Part shown: one piece after another, positions 16,445 through 24,492 of the stretch
Layout: every line of letters starts with the position of its first letter
Position numbering within the stretch: the first letter of the stretch is position 1
Assembly: GCF_013409345.1 (NCBI RefSeq)
Contig: NZ_JACCBB010000001.1
Span: 2,356,001-2,420,000 of the forward strand
DNA: 64,000 nucleotides
Direction: 5' to 3'
Origin: Kineococcus aurantiacus
Lineage (GTDB): Bacteria > Actinomycetota > Actinomycetes > Actinomycetales > Kineococcaceae
Notes under the pieces: model-generated
Told to the model about the DNA's origin: nothing
What the model saw: only the letters and a program-made list of their open reading frames with translations
The model's database searches: none
Position numbers and translations under genes: made by a program

Positions 16445-17428
16445 TCATCCTGGGGCCGTGGTGGCCCGCACGACGAGCCGCGGCGCGACCAGGCGCAGGC
16501 CGGTGGGGGCGCCGGGGTCGGCCAGGCGGGCCAGCAGGCGCTCGGCGGCCAGCCGCCCGACCTCGTGCGCGGCGTTGTCGACGCTGGTGAGGGAGACGGC
16601 CCGCAGCGCCGCGGTGGAGGTGTCGTCGTAGCCGACGACGGACAGCCGCGCGGGGACCCGCACGCCGAGGTCGGCGGCGGCGGCCAGGACCCCGACGGCC
16701 ACGGCGTCGTTGGCGGCGACCACCGCGGTCGGCGGCTCGGCCGCGCGCAGCAGGGCCAGGCCGGCGCGGTGGCCGGCGTCCTCGGTCATGGTCCCGACCT
16801 CGACGAGGGCCCGGCCCCCGCCGTCGGCCACGGCCCGCTCGAAGGCCTCCCGCCGCAGCCGGCCCACGGGGCCCTCGCCGCCGACGTGCGCGACGCGCCG
16901 GTGCCCCAGGCCCAGGACGTGCTCGACGGCGAGCCGGGTCCCGGCCTCGTCGTCGCCGGCGACCACGTCGACGTCGAGGGGGTCGGCGGGGTCGAGGCGG
17001 GTGCCGGCCAGGACGGTCGGGACGGTGCCGGCGACCTCGGCGACCACGGACAGGTCGGGCAGGGTGCCGATGACGACGACCCCGTCGACGCGCAGGTCCG
17101 CGAAGGTGCGGGGGGCCTCGGGCTCGCTGCGGGACTCGGCCAGCACCGGGCGCAGCCCCGCGGCCCGCAGGACCGGGCGCAGCCCTTCGAGGACGTCGAC
17201 GAACCAGGGGTTGCGCAGGTCGTCCAGGACGAGGCCGATGGCGCGGGTGCGGCCCTGGGCCAGGCTGCGGGCCGTGGGGTCGGGGCGGTAGCCGAGCTCG
17301 TCGACGGCGGCCAGGACGGCGGCGCGGCGCTCGGGGGACACCTTCGGGGAGCCCTGCAGGACGAGGGAGACCAGCGACTTGGACACCCCGGCGCGGGCGG
17401 CGACGCTGCGGATGGTCGGGCGGGTCAC
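16445..17428 (-). CDS. LacI-family transcriptional regulator
   Basis: A 327-residue repressor: N-terminal LacI HTH (TIRSVAARAGVSKSLVSLVL, about residues 4-23) with hinge (YRPDPTARSLAQGRT), then a periplasmic-binding-protein-like effector domain (IGLVLDDLRNPWFVDVLEGL to the C terminus). The GTG at 17428 is preceded by AAGGAGG. It diverges from a Gfo/Idh/MocA dehydrogenase gene. The 82-bp gap holds a perfect 14-bp palindrome with the central CG typical of LacI operators, so the dehydrogenase and the regulator itself are the likely targets. Confidence 0.93.
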   Translation of the reverse strand: MTRPTIRSVAARAGVSKSLVSLVLQGSPKVSPERRAAVLAAVDELGYRPDPTARSLAQGRTRAIGLVLDDLRNPWFVDVLEGLRPVLRAAGLRPVLAESRSEPEAPRTFADLRVDGVVVIGTLPDLSVVAEVAGTVPTVLAGTRLDPADPLDVDVVAGDDEAGTRLAVEHVLGLGHRRVAHVGGEGPVGRLRREAFERAVADGGGRALVEVGTMTEDAGHRAGLALLRAAEPPTAVVAANDAVAVGVLAAAADLGVRVPARLSVVGYDDTSTAALRAVSLTSVDNAAHEVGRLAAERLLARLADPGAPTGLRLVAPRLVVRATTAPG

Positions 17429-17474
17429 GCGGCCTCCTTGACAGCCGGGTCGGGAAGCCTGATCGTAGACCTCG

Positions 17475-17488
17475 TTGGACCGGTCCAA
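17475..17488. promoter_or_regulatory. LacI-type operator palindrome
   Basis: TTGGACCGGTCCAA is a perfect 14-bp palindrome centred on CG, 22 bp before the dehydrogenase start and 46 bp before the LacI-family start. It fits LacI-family operator geometry and is the best candidate binding site for the adjacent regulator. Confidence 0.72.
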
Positions 17489-17510
17489 TACTCGACGAGG
17501 AGCCCTGTAC

Positions 17511-18509
17511 ATGTCCGACCTCCACCTCGGCCTCGCCGGCGTCGGTCGCATCGGCGTCATGCACGCCCGCAACATCGTCACCACCCCCGGCGTCGGGCGC
17601 CTCACCGTCACCGACGTCGACGCCGGGCGCGCGCGGCAGGTCGGCGCCGAGGTCGGGGCCGAGGCCGTCGCCGACGTCGAGACCCTCCTGGCCTCCGGGG
17701 TCGACGGCCTCGTCGTGGCCACCGGCACCGCCCAGCACCCCGAGCTCATCCGCGCCGGCGTCGAGGCCGGCGTCCCCGTCTTCTCCGAGAAGCCCGTCGC
17801 CCCCGACGTCGCCCTCTCCCTGCCCGTCCTGGACCTCATCGCCGCCCGCGGCGGCGTCGTCCGCATCGGCCACCAGCGCCGCTACGACCGCGGCTACCTG
17901 GAGGCCAAGCGCGCCTTCGCCGCCGGCGAGCTCGGCTGGCTGCACGCGGTCCGCGCCGTGACCTGCGACGTCACCCCGCCGCCGGTGTCGTTCCTCGCCA
18001 CCTCCGGGGGGCTGTTCCGCGACTGCAGCGTCCACGACTTCGACGTCATCCGCTGGATCACCGGCCGCGAGGTCGTCGAGGTCTACGCGCGCGGCTCCAA
18101 CAACGGCGACCCCGCCATCGGCGAGGTCGGCGACGTCGACTCCGCCCTGGCCGTGTGCACCCTCGACGACGGCACCCTCGCCGTCGTCACCGCCTCCCGC
18201 TACAACGGCGCCGGCCACGACGTCCGCCTGGAGCTGCAGGGGTCGCGGGGGTCGATCGAGGTCGGCCTCGACGACCGCACCGCGCTGCGCTCGGCCGAAC
18301 CGGGCGTCACCTTCCCCGGCGGCACCCCGCACACCACCTTCGCCGAGCGGTTCGCCGACGCCTACCGCGCCGAGATCGCCGCCTTCGCCGACCTCGTTCG
18401 CGGCGTCGAGGGCGAGCTGTGCCGCCCCGAGGACGCCGTCGCCGCGTCCCGGGTCGCCGACGCCGCCCAGGAGTCGCTGCTGCGCGGGGTGCCCGTGCGG
18501 GTCGGCTGA
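17511..18509 (+). CDS. Gfo/Idh/MocA oxidoreductase, inositol 2-dehydrogenase-like
   Basis: A 332-residue NAD(P)-dependent sugar or polyol dehydrogenase. The Rossmann motif GLAGVGRIGVMHARN is at residues 6-20, SEKPVAPD (catalytic-region Lys of the EKP motif) at about 94-101, and GHQRRYDRGY and DCSVHDFDVIRW (active-site Asp/His, about 175-186) complete the family pattern. Related to inositol 2-dehydrogenases, but the substrate cannot be fixed from sequence. No transporter or catabolic operon adjoins it. The ATG follows GAGGAG; the LacI-type palindrome lies in its promoter region. Confidence 0.9.
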   Translation: MSDLHLGLAGVGRIGVMHARNIVTTPGVGRLTVTDVDAGRARQVGAEVGAEAVADVETLLASGVDGLVVATGTAQHPELIRAGVEAGVPVFSEKPVAPDVALSLPVLDLIAARGGVVRIGHQRRYDRGYLEAKRAFAAGELGWLHAVRAVTCDVTPPPVSFLATSGGLFRDCSVHDFDVIRWITGREVVEVYARGSNNGDPAIGEVGDVDSALAVCTLDDGTLAVVTASRYNGAGHDVRLELQGSRGSIEVGLDDRTALRSAEPGVTFPGGTPHTTFAERFADAYRAEIAAFADLVRGVEGELCRPEDAVAASRVADAAQESLLRGVPVRVG

Positions 18510-18526
18510 CCCGCGCGCGGCGCCCC

Positions 18527-20056
18527 TCAGGCGCAGATGCTGTCGGTGGCCACCCGGGCGGTGATCGTCGCGCTCGGCGCCGGGGCCGCCGGCTGCGCGC
18601 CCGTCACCCGCGCCCGCACGTCCGTCACCGTCGTCCCGGCCGTCCGGACCTCCACGACGACGTTCTTGCCCAGGGCGGGGTCGAGCTGCGTCGGCGCCCC
18701 GCCCAGGGCGGCCGCGACCGTGTTCGCCGAGTCCTCCCGGCCCGTGCCGTAGCGGACCAGGACGTCCTCCCCGGAGTGGGCCGTGCCGTCACCGGCACCG
18801 GCGCCGACGAACCCGACCCCCACCAGCTGCTGCGCCAGGGCCCCGGCGACCCCCGCGGTGCCGCCCACGTTGAGGACCTGCACGGAGATCCTCGACGGAG
18901 CCACCAGCAGCTCCGAGCTGGCCGCGGGGTCGCCCGTGGGGCTCGCCGTCGGCGTCGCCGCCGCCGGGGCCGCGGTGTCGGTGCGGATCTGCTGCCACAG
19001 CGCCTCGGCCGCCGGCGTCCACTGCACGCGGTTGCGGTCGGCCGGGTACTCCTCGGTGGGCACGGTCACGAACTGCACGCCGTCGGCGGGCATCTTCTGC
19101 AGCGACTGCGCCAGGGAGGCGATCTCCGACAGGCTCGCCAGGCCCGTGTCCGTCGTCACCGACTTCGTCGCCGCGTCGAGGAAGGCGTACAGCTTGTCCG
19201 GGCGCGTCAGGACCGCCGAGCTCGTCACCTTCTGCACCATCGAGCTCATGAGGGCCTGCTGACGGCCGATGCGCGAGATGTCCGAGCCGTCGCCGATGTG
19301 CCGCACGCGCGCGTACGCCAGCGCCGTCGCCCCGTCGACGTCCGCGTGCGTGCCGGCGGCCAGGTGCAGGTTCGCCGCCTTGTCGTCGATGGCCTCCGGG
19401 GTGCAGATCGTCACCCCGCCCAGGGCGTCGACCATGGAGCGGAACCCGCTGAAGTCCACGACGACGTAGTGGTCGATCGGGACCTGCGTCAGCGACTGCA
19501 CCGTCTTGATCGTGCACGCCGCGCCGCCCTCGGCGAACGCCGAGTTGAACTGGCCCTTGCGCGCCCTCGTCGTCGTGCCGTCCGCGGCGGTGCACTCGGG
19601 GATCTGCACCATCGAGTCGCGCGGGATGCTGACCAGCGTCGCGCTCTGCCGGTCCGCGGCCAGGTGCACCAGGACCGTCGTGTCCGAGCGGGCGCCCGGG
19701 TCGGCGGCCGCCCCGCCGTACTCACCGCCCGTGCCGTCGGACAGGTCGCGGGTGTCGCTGCCCATCACGAGGACGTTCACGGCGTCCTGGCCCGTCGTGG
19801 GGTCGATCGTCGACTCGTCCGACGGCCTCGCACCGACCAGGGTCCCCAGGTCCTGGGCGTTGATGTTGCCCTGGAGCTTGTAGTACGCGAACACCCCACC
19901 GCCGGCCGCCAGGACCGTCAGCACCACGGCCGCGACGAGGAAGCCGCGCAGCACCCTGAACGCCGTGCCGTGCGCGTGGTCGGAGTGGGCGCCGCGCGGG
20001 CGGCGACCGGCGCCGGGGACCTCGGGCCGGGACTCCGGATCGGTGGAAGTGGACAC
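18527..20056 (-). CDS. LytR-CpsA-Psr (LCP) family ligase with LytR_C domain
   Basis: A 509-residue membrane-anchored protein: cytoplasmic tail, transmembrane helix (VLRGFLVAAVVLTVLAAGGGV, about residues 35-55), LCP catalytic domain with NVLVMGSDTR (about 93-102), SDTTVLVHLAAD, SIPRDSMVQIP (conserved Arg), AYARVRHIGDGSDISRIGRQQ (about 241-261), then a Pro/Thr linker and a C-terminal LytR_C domain (ISVQVLNVGGTAGVAGALAQQL). LCP proteins attach arabinogalactan, teichoic acid or other glycopolymers to peptidoglycan. The sortase gene lies upstream on the same strand, with a small membrane peptide between them. Confidence 0.93.
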   Translation of the reverse strand: MSTSTDPESRPEVPGAGRRPRGAHSDHAHGTAFRVLRGFLVAAVVLTVLAAGGGVFAYYKLQGNINAQDLGTLVGARPSDESTIDPTTGQDAVNVLVMGSDTRDLSDGTGGEYGGAAADPGARSDTTVLVHLAADRQSATLVSIPRDSMVQIPECTAADGTTTRARKGQFNSAFAEGGAACTIKTVQSLTQVPIDHYVVVDFSGFRSMVDALGGVTICTPEAIDDKAANLHLAAGTHADVDGATALAYARVRHIGDGSDISRIGRQQALMSSMVQKVTSSAVLTRPDKLYAFLDAATKSVTTDTGLASLSEIASLAQSLQKMPADGVQFVTVPTEEYPADRNRVQWTPAAEALWQQIRTDTAAPAAATPTASPTGDPAASSELLVAPSRISVQVLNVGGTAGVAGALAQQLVGVGFVGAGAGDGTAHSGEDVLVRYGTGREDSANTVAAALGGAPTQLDPALGKNVVVEVRTAGTTVTDVRARVTGAQPAAPAPSATITARVATDSICA

Positions 20057-20139
20057 GACGTCACCGTACGGCCGACGGGCCCCGGGGCCTGAGCGGAGTC
20101 GGCACAGTTGCGCAGCGTGTGCGCGAGGCCTTCACACGG

Positions 20140-20301
20140 CTAGCGGCCCTCGACCGTGCCGTCGTTGACGGCCAGCCGGTCGGCGACCGCGGGGAAGACG
20201 ACCTCGAAGCAGAGCAGGACGACCGCGGCCGCCACGAGCAGGCTCACCAGGGCCTTCAGCCACCGGGGACCGGGCAGGGACCGCCACCACGCCGCGTACA
20301 C
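20140..20301 (-). CDS. Small single-pass membrane peptide (53 aa) after sortase E
   Basis: A 53-residue frame beginning GTG-TAC-GCG: an aromatic/basic N terminus (YAAWWRSLPGPRWLK), one helix (ALVSLLVAAAVVLLCFEVVF) and a short outer tail (PAVADRLAVNDGTVEGR). The start lies 3 bp after the sortase stop, so it is probably co-transcribed and translationally coupled. No named family was recognised; sortase-adjacent location suggests a role at the membrane with the sortase. It could be missed by gene finders because of its size. Confidence 0.65.
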   Translation of the reverse strand: MYAAWWRSLPGPRWLKALVSLLVAAAVVLLCFEVVFPAVADRLAVNDGTVEGR

Positions 20302-20304
20302 CGC

Positions 20305-21021
20305 TCACCCCTCCACGGGCGCCAGGGACGACGGCTCGCCGTCCGACCGGTCCTGCACCGACTCCAGCTCGGCGTGCACCACGTACCGCTGCCGCGCCGA
20401 GTGCATCGGGTGGCAGGCCGTCATCGTCAGCCACGCCCGCGTCGGCGTCGCCGTCGGGTCGTCGGGCACGGGGGCGATGACCGAGACCTGCTTGGGGCTG
20501 ACGACCTCGTGCGAGCGCACCCGGTACGTCAGCCACTGCGTCGGCGTCGCCACGACGACGGCGTCGCCGTCGCGCAGCTCGGCGATGAGGTTGAACGGCT
20601 TGCCGTAGGTGACGCGGTGCCCGGCGATCGCGAAGTTGCCGACCTGCCCGGGCATCACCGACCGCGGGTAGTGGCCGATGCCGTCCTCGAGCTCGTCGGC
20701 GCCCGTGCCCTCCACGACCGGCACGGCGTAGTCGTCGCCGAACCGCGGGACGCGCAGGATCGCGAACGCCTCCCCCGTGGCGGGCACCGCGACCGGGTCC
20801 ACGGGCGGGTCCGCCGCGGGCTGCGCGCCCGTGGCCCCGGGCGCCGGGCCCGCCGGGGCGGGCCCCGTGGCCCACTGCTGCTGCAGCGCGCTGACGGTCG
20901 CGGCCTGCACCCGGCCCGACGTCAGGTCCGTCCAGTACAGCTGCCACACCACGAACAGCAGCGTGAGCACCCCGGCGGTCAGCAGCAGCTCCCCCAGCAC
21001 CGACACCGCCCTGCGGATCAC
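20305..21021 (-). CDS. Class E sortase
   Basis: A 238-residue sortase. The N-terminal helix is about residues 8-28, followed by a Pro/Ala-rich stalk and the sortase barrel. Catalytic residues are visible: His135 in FAIAGHRVTYGKPF, Cys203 in LTMTACHP and Arg210 or Arg212 in SARQRYVV. The TACHP context and actinobacterial location fit class E enzymes, which cleave LAXTG-type signals and anchor proteins to the wall. The GTG start overlaps the DUF881 stop by 4 bp (GTGA). No sortase substrate with an LPXTG/LAXTG tail was recognised in the window. Confidence 0.93.
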   Translation of the reverse strand: MIRRAVSVLGELLLTAGVLTLLFVVWQLYWTDLTSGRVQAATVSALQQQWATGPAPAGPAPGATGAQPAADPPVDPVAVPATGEAFAILRVPRFGDDYAVPVVEGTGADELEDGIGHYPRSVMPGQVGNFAIAGHRVTYGKPFNLIAELRDGDAVVVATPTQWLTYRVRSHEVVSPKQVSVIAPVPDDPTATPTRAWLTMTACHPMHSARQRYVVHAELESVQDRSDGEPSSLAPVEG

Positions 21022-21743
21022 GCGGCCCCCGCCTTCGCGTGGGTCAGGGTCGTCGTCCCGTCGAAGGCGGGCAGGTGCAGGTCCTCGCCGGTGGAGACCT
21101 GGTAGCCCAGGCCGTACGCGGCGACGTACTGGCGGTACAGCGAGACCTGCGCCGAGGACTCCAGCGCCGCGCGCAGCGCCCCCACGTCCCCGACCGCGGT
21201 GATCGAGTACGGCGGCGAGTACGTGCGGCCCTGCAGGACCAGCACGTTGCCCACGCAGCGCACCGCCGAGGTCGACACGATCCGCTGGTCCATGACGACC
21301 ATGGCCTCGGCCCCGCCGGCCCACAGGGCGTTGACGACCGCCTCCACGTCCTGCTGGTGCACGACGAGGTCGTCGGGGGAGGCGCTCGCGGGCCGCACCG
21401 AGTCGGGGGCGTCGTCGAGGGTGACGGTCAGGCCGGGACCGGCGACCGGCAGGGCGCCGGAGGCCGCGCCCAGGGCGGGGTCGTCCAGGGGGTCGTCCAG
21501 CGGGTCGCCGGCCGCGTCGGCGCCGGTGCGGCTGAGGGCGTCGACCTCGGCCCGCAGGGCGGACACCCGGGCGGCGCGGGCGGCGTTCTGCCGCGAGCGC
21601 TCGGCGACGACGGAGCCGAGGTCGGCGGACTCCGAGCGCAGGTCGGTGCCGCCGGAGGTCAGGGCGCTGGTCGCGAACAGCAGACCGGCCGCGGCGAGCA
21701 CGAGCCCGACCCCGGCGCGCCGCGCCACCCGACCACCCCGCAC
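21018..21743 (-). CDS. DUF881 family protein
   Basis: A 241-residue protein with an N-terminal transmembrane segment (AGVGLVLAAAGLLFATSAL), a coiled region with NAARAARVSALRAEVDALS, then the DUF881 domain (PGLTVTLDDAP, VVHQQDVEAVVNALWAGGAEAMVVMDQRIV, RTYSPPYSITAVGD). Genes of this family sit beside crgA near actinobacterial origins. Function is unknown, presumably at the division site or envelope. GTG at 21743 follows AGGAGG. It diverges from crgA. Confidence 0.92.
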   Translation of the reverse strand: MRGGRVARRAGVGLVLAAAGLLFATSALTSGGTDLRSESADLGSVVAERSRQNAARAARVSALRAEVDALSRTGADAAGDPLDDPLDDPALGAASGALPVAGPGLTVTLDDAPDSVRPASASPDDLVVHQQDVEAVVNALWAGGAEAMVVMDQRIVSTSAVRCVGNVLVLQGRTYSPPYSITAVGDVGALRAALESSAQVSLYRQYVAAYGLGYQVSTGEDLHLPAFDGTTTLTHAKAGAA

Positions 21744-21855
21744 CGGTGCCCCTCCTGATCCCGCCGCCCCGTGGACGGACCGAACACCGATCGTCGCACT
21801 ACGCTGACGGTGAGGTGACGCACCCCGTCCCCGCCCACCCCGACTGGAGGTCGAC

Positions 21856-22155
21856 GTGCCCCGCCGCAAGAAGTCCGACGAGACGAGCGACGCCACCTCC
21901 ACGGGCGGAGCGACGAGGGCGGCCGGCAAGCGCGGCGACGCCGACCTCGACCGCGCGGTGAAGCGGAAGAACCAGCTGACGCCGCGCTGGTGGATCTACC
22001 TGATGGTCACCTTCATGGTGGTCGGGCTGGCGTGGATCGTCGTCTTCTACCTGTCCAGCTCCCTGCTGCCGGTGCCCGGCTGGGACAACTGGAACCTGGT
22101 CGCCGGTTTCGGGCTGGTGCTGGTGGGGTTCGCGATGACGACGCGGTGGCGCTGA
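21856..22155 (+). CDS. crgA: Cell division protein CrgA
   Basis: A 99-residue CrgA: hydrophilic, basic N terminus (PRRKKSDETS...), then the typical core TPRWWIYLMVTFMVVGLAWIVVFYLSS (first helix), LLPVPGWDNWNLVAGFG loop and a second helix ending AMTTRWR. CrgA coordinates septum formation with FtsZ and penicillin-binding proteins in actinobacteria. The GTG start at 21856 follows GGAGG. Confidence 0.96.
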   Translation: MPRRKKSDETSDATSTGGATRAAGKRGDADLDRAVKRKNQLTPRWWIYLMVTFMVVGLAWIVVFYLSSSLLPVPGWDNWNLVAGFGLVLVGFAMTTRWR

Positions 22156-22272
22156 CCCGCTACGCCCGACGGCCGGTTGGTCACATCGGGTGACACCTGA
22201 ACGAGTGGTGGCAATCCTCCCCCCACGTCACGGTTACGCTGACGCCGTCGTCCACGACCTCCGGGAGGCCGA

Positions 22273-23229
22273 GTGCTGCACGTCGTCTACCGCTCGCACG
22301 GCGGGGAGAACGCCAAGGGCCGGCCGGCCTGGTACTCCAAGCAGCTCGCACTGGCCTCGTTCCTGCGCGCGGTCGAGCACGCCGGTGAGGCCGTCGACGT
22401 CGTGTTCCTCAACGACGGCCCCCTGCCCGCCGCCCGGCTGGACGTCATGCGCGCGCACGGGCGGGTCCGGGCCATCACCGGTGGCAGCAACCGCGCCAGC
22501 TACCTCGCGGGCCTGAAGCTGGCGGTGCGCTCGGACTGGTCGGACGAGGACGTCGTGCTCCTGGCCGAGGACGACTACCTGTGGCGGCCGGACGCGCTGG
22601 CGTCGCTGCTGCAGGCCGCGTCCCGGGGCCGGGCGGAGTACTTCGCCCCCTACGGGGTCGGCACGCACGACGACATCGAGGGCCGGGTGCCGGAGTGGCG
22701 GCGCCCCCGCACGGCCCGCGGTGAGCAGGAGGTCCCCGGGGACGTCGTGCGCTGGGTGCCGCACGAGAGCACCACGAGCACCTTCGCGGTGCGGGTCGGG
22801 GCGCTGCGCGAGGACCACAAGCTGCTGGTCCTGTGCTGCCTGTCCGGCGGCGACTTCGACCACACGAGCCTGCTGGCGGTCCAGGGCGTCCCGCGCTTCA
22901 CGGTGAGCGACCTGGTGCACCACCACGAGGGCGCGTCGGCGAACCCGGCCGTGAAGGCGGCCCGCGCCGCCTACCTGACGTTCTTCCGCGCCGCCGTCGA
23001 CGTCGCGTCGCTGCGGCGGCCCTCCAAGCGGCGGCGGCTCGCGGCGGCCGACCCGGCGGTGTGCACGCACATGGAGGACGGCTGGCTGGCCCCGGCCCCG
23101 GCGGGCCGGCCCGGGTTCTGGGACGAGCTGGCCCACGAGACGCTGGCCCGGCTCGCGCCGCCGACCCCCGCGGCTGCCCCGGCCGTGCCGGACGGGGACG
23201 GCGACGCCCTGCGCTCCGCGAGCGCCTGA
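22273..23229 (+). CDS. Glycosyltransferase-like hypothetical protein
   Basis: A 318-residue protein with a GT-A-like fold suggested by VDVVFLNDGPLP (about residues 41-52), GSNRASYLAGLKLAV and an acidic motif VLLAEDDYLWRPDAL (about 97-111) like the DXD metal site. Later parts include FAPYGVGTHDD and VPHESTTSTFAVRV. No signal peptide or membrane segment was seen, so it is probably cytoplasmic. Substrate and product are unknown. The GTG at 22273 follows GGGAGG. It ends at a clear terminator hairpin and does not share an operon with crgA (117-bp gap). Confidence 0.7.
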   Translation: MLHVVYRSHGGENAKGRPAWYSKQLALASFLRAVEHAGEAVDVVFLNDGPLPAARLDVMRAHGRVRAITGGSNRASYLAGLKLAVRSDWSDEDVVLLAEDDYLWRPDALASLLQAASRGRAEYFAPYGVGTHDDIEGRVPEWRRPRTARGEQEVPGDVVRWVPHESTTSTFAVRVGALREDHKLLVLCCLSGGDFDHTSLLAVQGVPRFTVSDLVHHHEGASANPAVKAARAAYLTFFRAAVDVASLRRPSKRRRLAAADPAVCTHMEDGWLAPAPAGRPGFWDELAHETLARLAPPTPAAAPAVPDGDGDALRSASA

Positions 23230-23250
23230 GACCCCTCGCGGCGTCACCCT

Positions 23251-23278
23251 GCGTGGGCGGACAGGAGTCCGCCCACGC
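23251..23278 (+). terminator. Rho-independent terminator after glycosyltransferase-like gene
   Basis: A 12-bp perfect stem GCGTGGGCGGAC / GTCCGCCCACGC with a 4-base loop (agga), followed by CTTCTATAC, 21 bp after the stop codon. Confidence 0.75.
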
Positions 23279-23339
23279 CTTCTATACCCCCTCCGCGGCT
23301 CCCGCGCACCTCGAGCGCCGGTCGGCGCGCTACGCACAG

Positions 23340-23520
23340 TTGTCCACTGCCTGGGGACGGCGTGTGGACAGCGGAGCCCGTCGTCCACAGGAGTTGTCCA
23401 CCGATTCGTCCACAGCTTGTGGATGACTGTGGGAAACGCGGCGGGTGGTCCACACCGATGTCCACGGGCTGGGGACGCACGGCGGCCGTTCGCACAGGTG
23501 TGCGAAACCCCTGTGGACAA
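23340..23520. promoter_or_regulatory. DnaA-box cluster outside the dnaA-dnaN region
   Basis: Within 181 bp there is one exact match to TTGTCCACA (reverse strand, 23512-23520) and six single-mismatch boxes: 23340 (TTGTCCACT), 23363 (reverse), 23381 and 23406 (TCGTCCACA), 23394 (TTGTCCACC), 23446 (TGGTCCACA). A further TGTGGATGA lies at 23418. The cluster fills the gap between the glycosyltransferase-like and rhomboid genes (23230-23612), which holds no gene apart from the terminator hairpin. Possible roles are a secondary DnaA-binding or titration locus, or part of a bipartite origin. Confidence 0.6.
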
Positions 23521-23612
23521 CTCCCGGAGGCGCCGTCGCCCGCGTCCACCGCTCCTGTCACCGGTGCGGTGGTCGCACAGCGTCACCACCAGGCGGGGTT
23601 GGACCGGCCCGC

Positions 23613-24434
23613 TCAGTACAGCGTCGAGGCGTACCCCAGCAGCGCGAGCACGACGACCGCCACGGCGCCCGTCCCGGCCCACTGCACCACCGGGCGCCGC
23701 CGCCGGCCTGCGGCCATCGCCGTCGCCACCAGGGCGCCCGTCACGAGCCCCCCGAGGTGCCCCTGCCAGGAGATGCCCGCGTAGTAGAAGCTGATGACGA
23801 AGTTGATGAGGACCAGCACGACGATCTGACCGGTCTGCCGGCCCAGGTGCCGGTTGACGACGAACATCGCCGCGAAGAGGCCGAAGACGGCCCCCGAGGC
23901 GCCGACGAGCTGGCTGTCGGCCGTCCCGGGCAGCAGGGTGCCGCCGACCGCTCCGCCGAGGGCGGACAGCACGTAGAGGACCGTGAAGCGGAGCCGGCCC
24001 AGCAGCGGCTCCAGGTACCCGCCCGTGATCCACAGGGCGTACGCGTTGAACAGCAGGTGCAGCAGCCCGGCGTGCAGGAACGCCGAGGTGAGCGGCTGCC
24101 ACCACAGGCCCGCGCTGAAGGCGTTCGCGTAGGGGCCGTTGATCAGCGACAGCGCGTTGAACGTCGACCTCGGCAGGACCTGCTCGGCCAGGAACATGAG
24201 CAGGCACAGGCCCACGAGGACCTTCGTGACGACCGTGTCCCGGCCCGCCAGGGCACCGCCGAACGTGCCCCGGGGCTGCCGGACGCCGCGCGCGGCCTCG
24301 GCGACGCAGTCGACGCACTGCACGCCGACCGCGGCAGGGCGCTGGCACTGCGGGCAGGCGGGCCGCTCGCAGCGTTGGCACCGGACCCACGACTCGCGGT
24401 CGGGGTGGCGCGGGCAGACGGGGACGTCGCTCAT
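23613..24434 (-). CDS. Rhomboid-family intramembrane serine protease
   Basis: A 273-residue rhomboid protease. The N terminus is a Cys-rich zinc-ribbon-like domain (Cys 7, 19, 22, 27, 30, 40, 43), then six helices. Catalytic Ser180 lies in GASGAVFG and His226 in GHLGG. The H-x4-H-x3-N pattern is seen as HAGLLHLLFNAY (about 121-132). Members cleave substrates inside the membrane; the target here is unknown. Placement next to ppiA near the origin is common in actinobacteria. The ATG at 24434 is the first Met of the zinc domain. Confidence 0.94.
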   Translation of the reverse strand: MSDVPVCPRHPDRESWVRCQRCERPACPQCQRPAAVGVQCVDCVAEAARGVRQPRGTFGGALAGRDTVVTKVLVGLCLLMFLAEQVLPRSTFNALSLINGPYANAFSAGLWWQPLTSAFLHAGLLHLLFNAYALWITGGYLEPLLGRLRFTVLYVLSALGGAVGGTLLPGTADSQLVGASGAVFGLFAAMFVVNRHLGRQTGQIVVLVLINFVISFYYAGISWQGHLGGLVTGALVATAMAAGRRRRPVVQWAGTGAVAVVVLALLGYASTLY

Positions 24435-24492
24435 CGTCGGATCACGTCGTGCTCAACGTGCGGGACGTCCCCGTCGTTCGCGCCGGTGCGGG

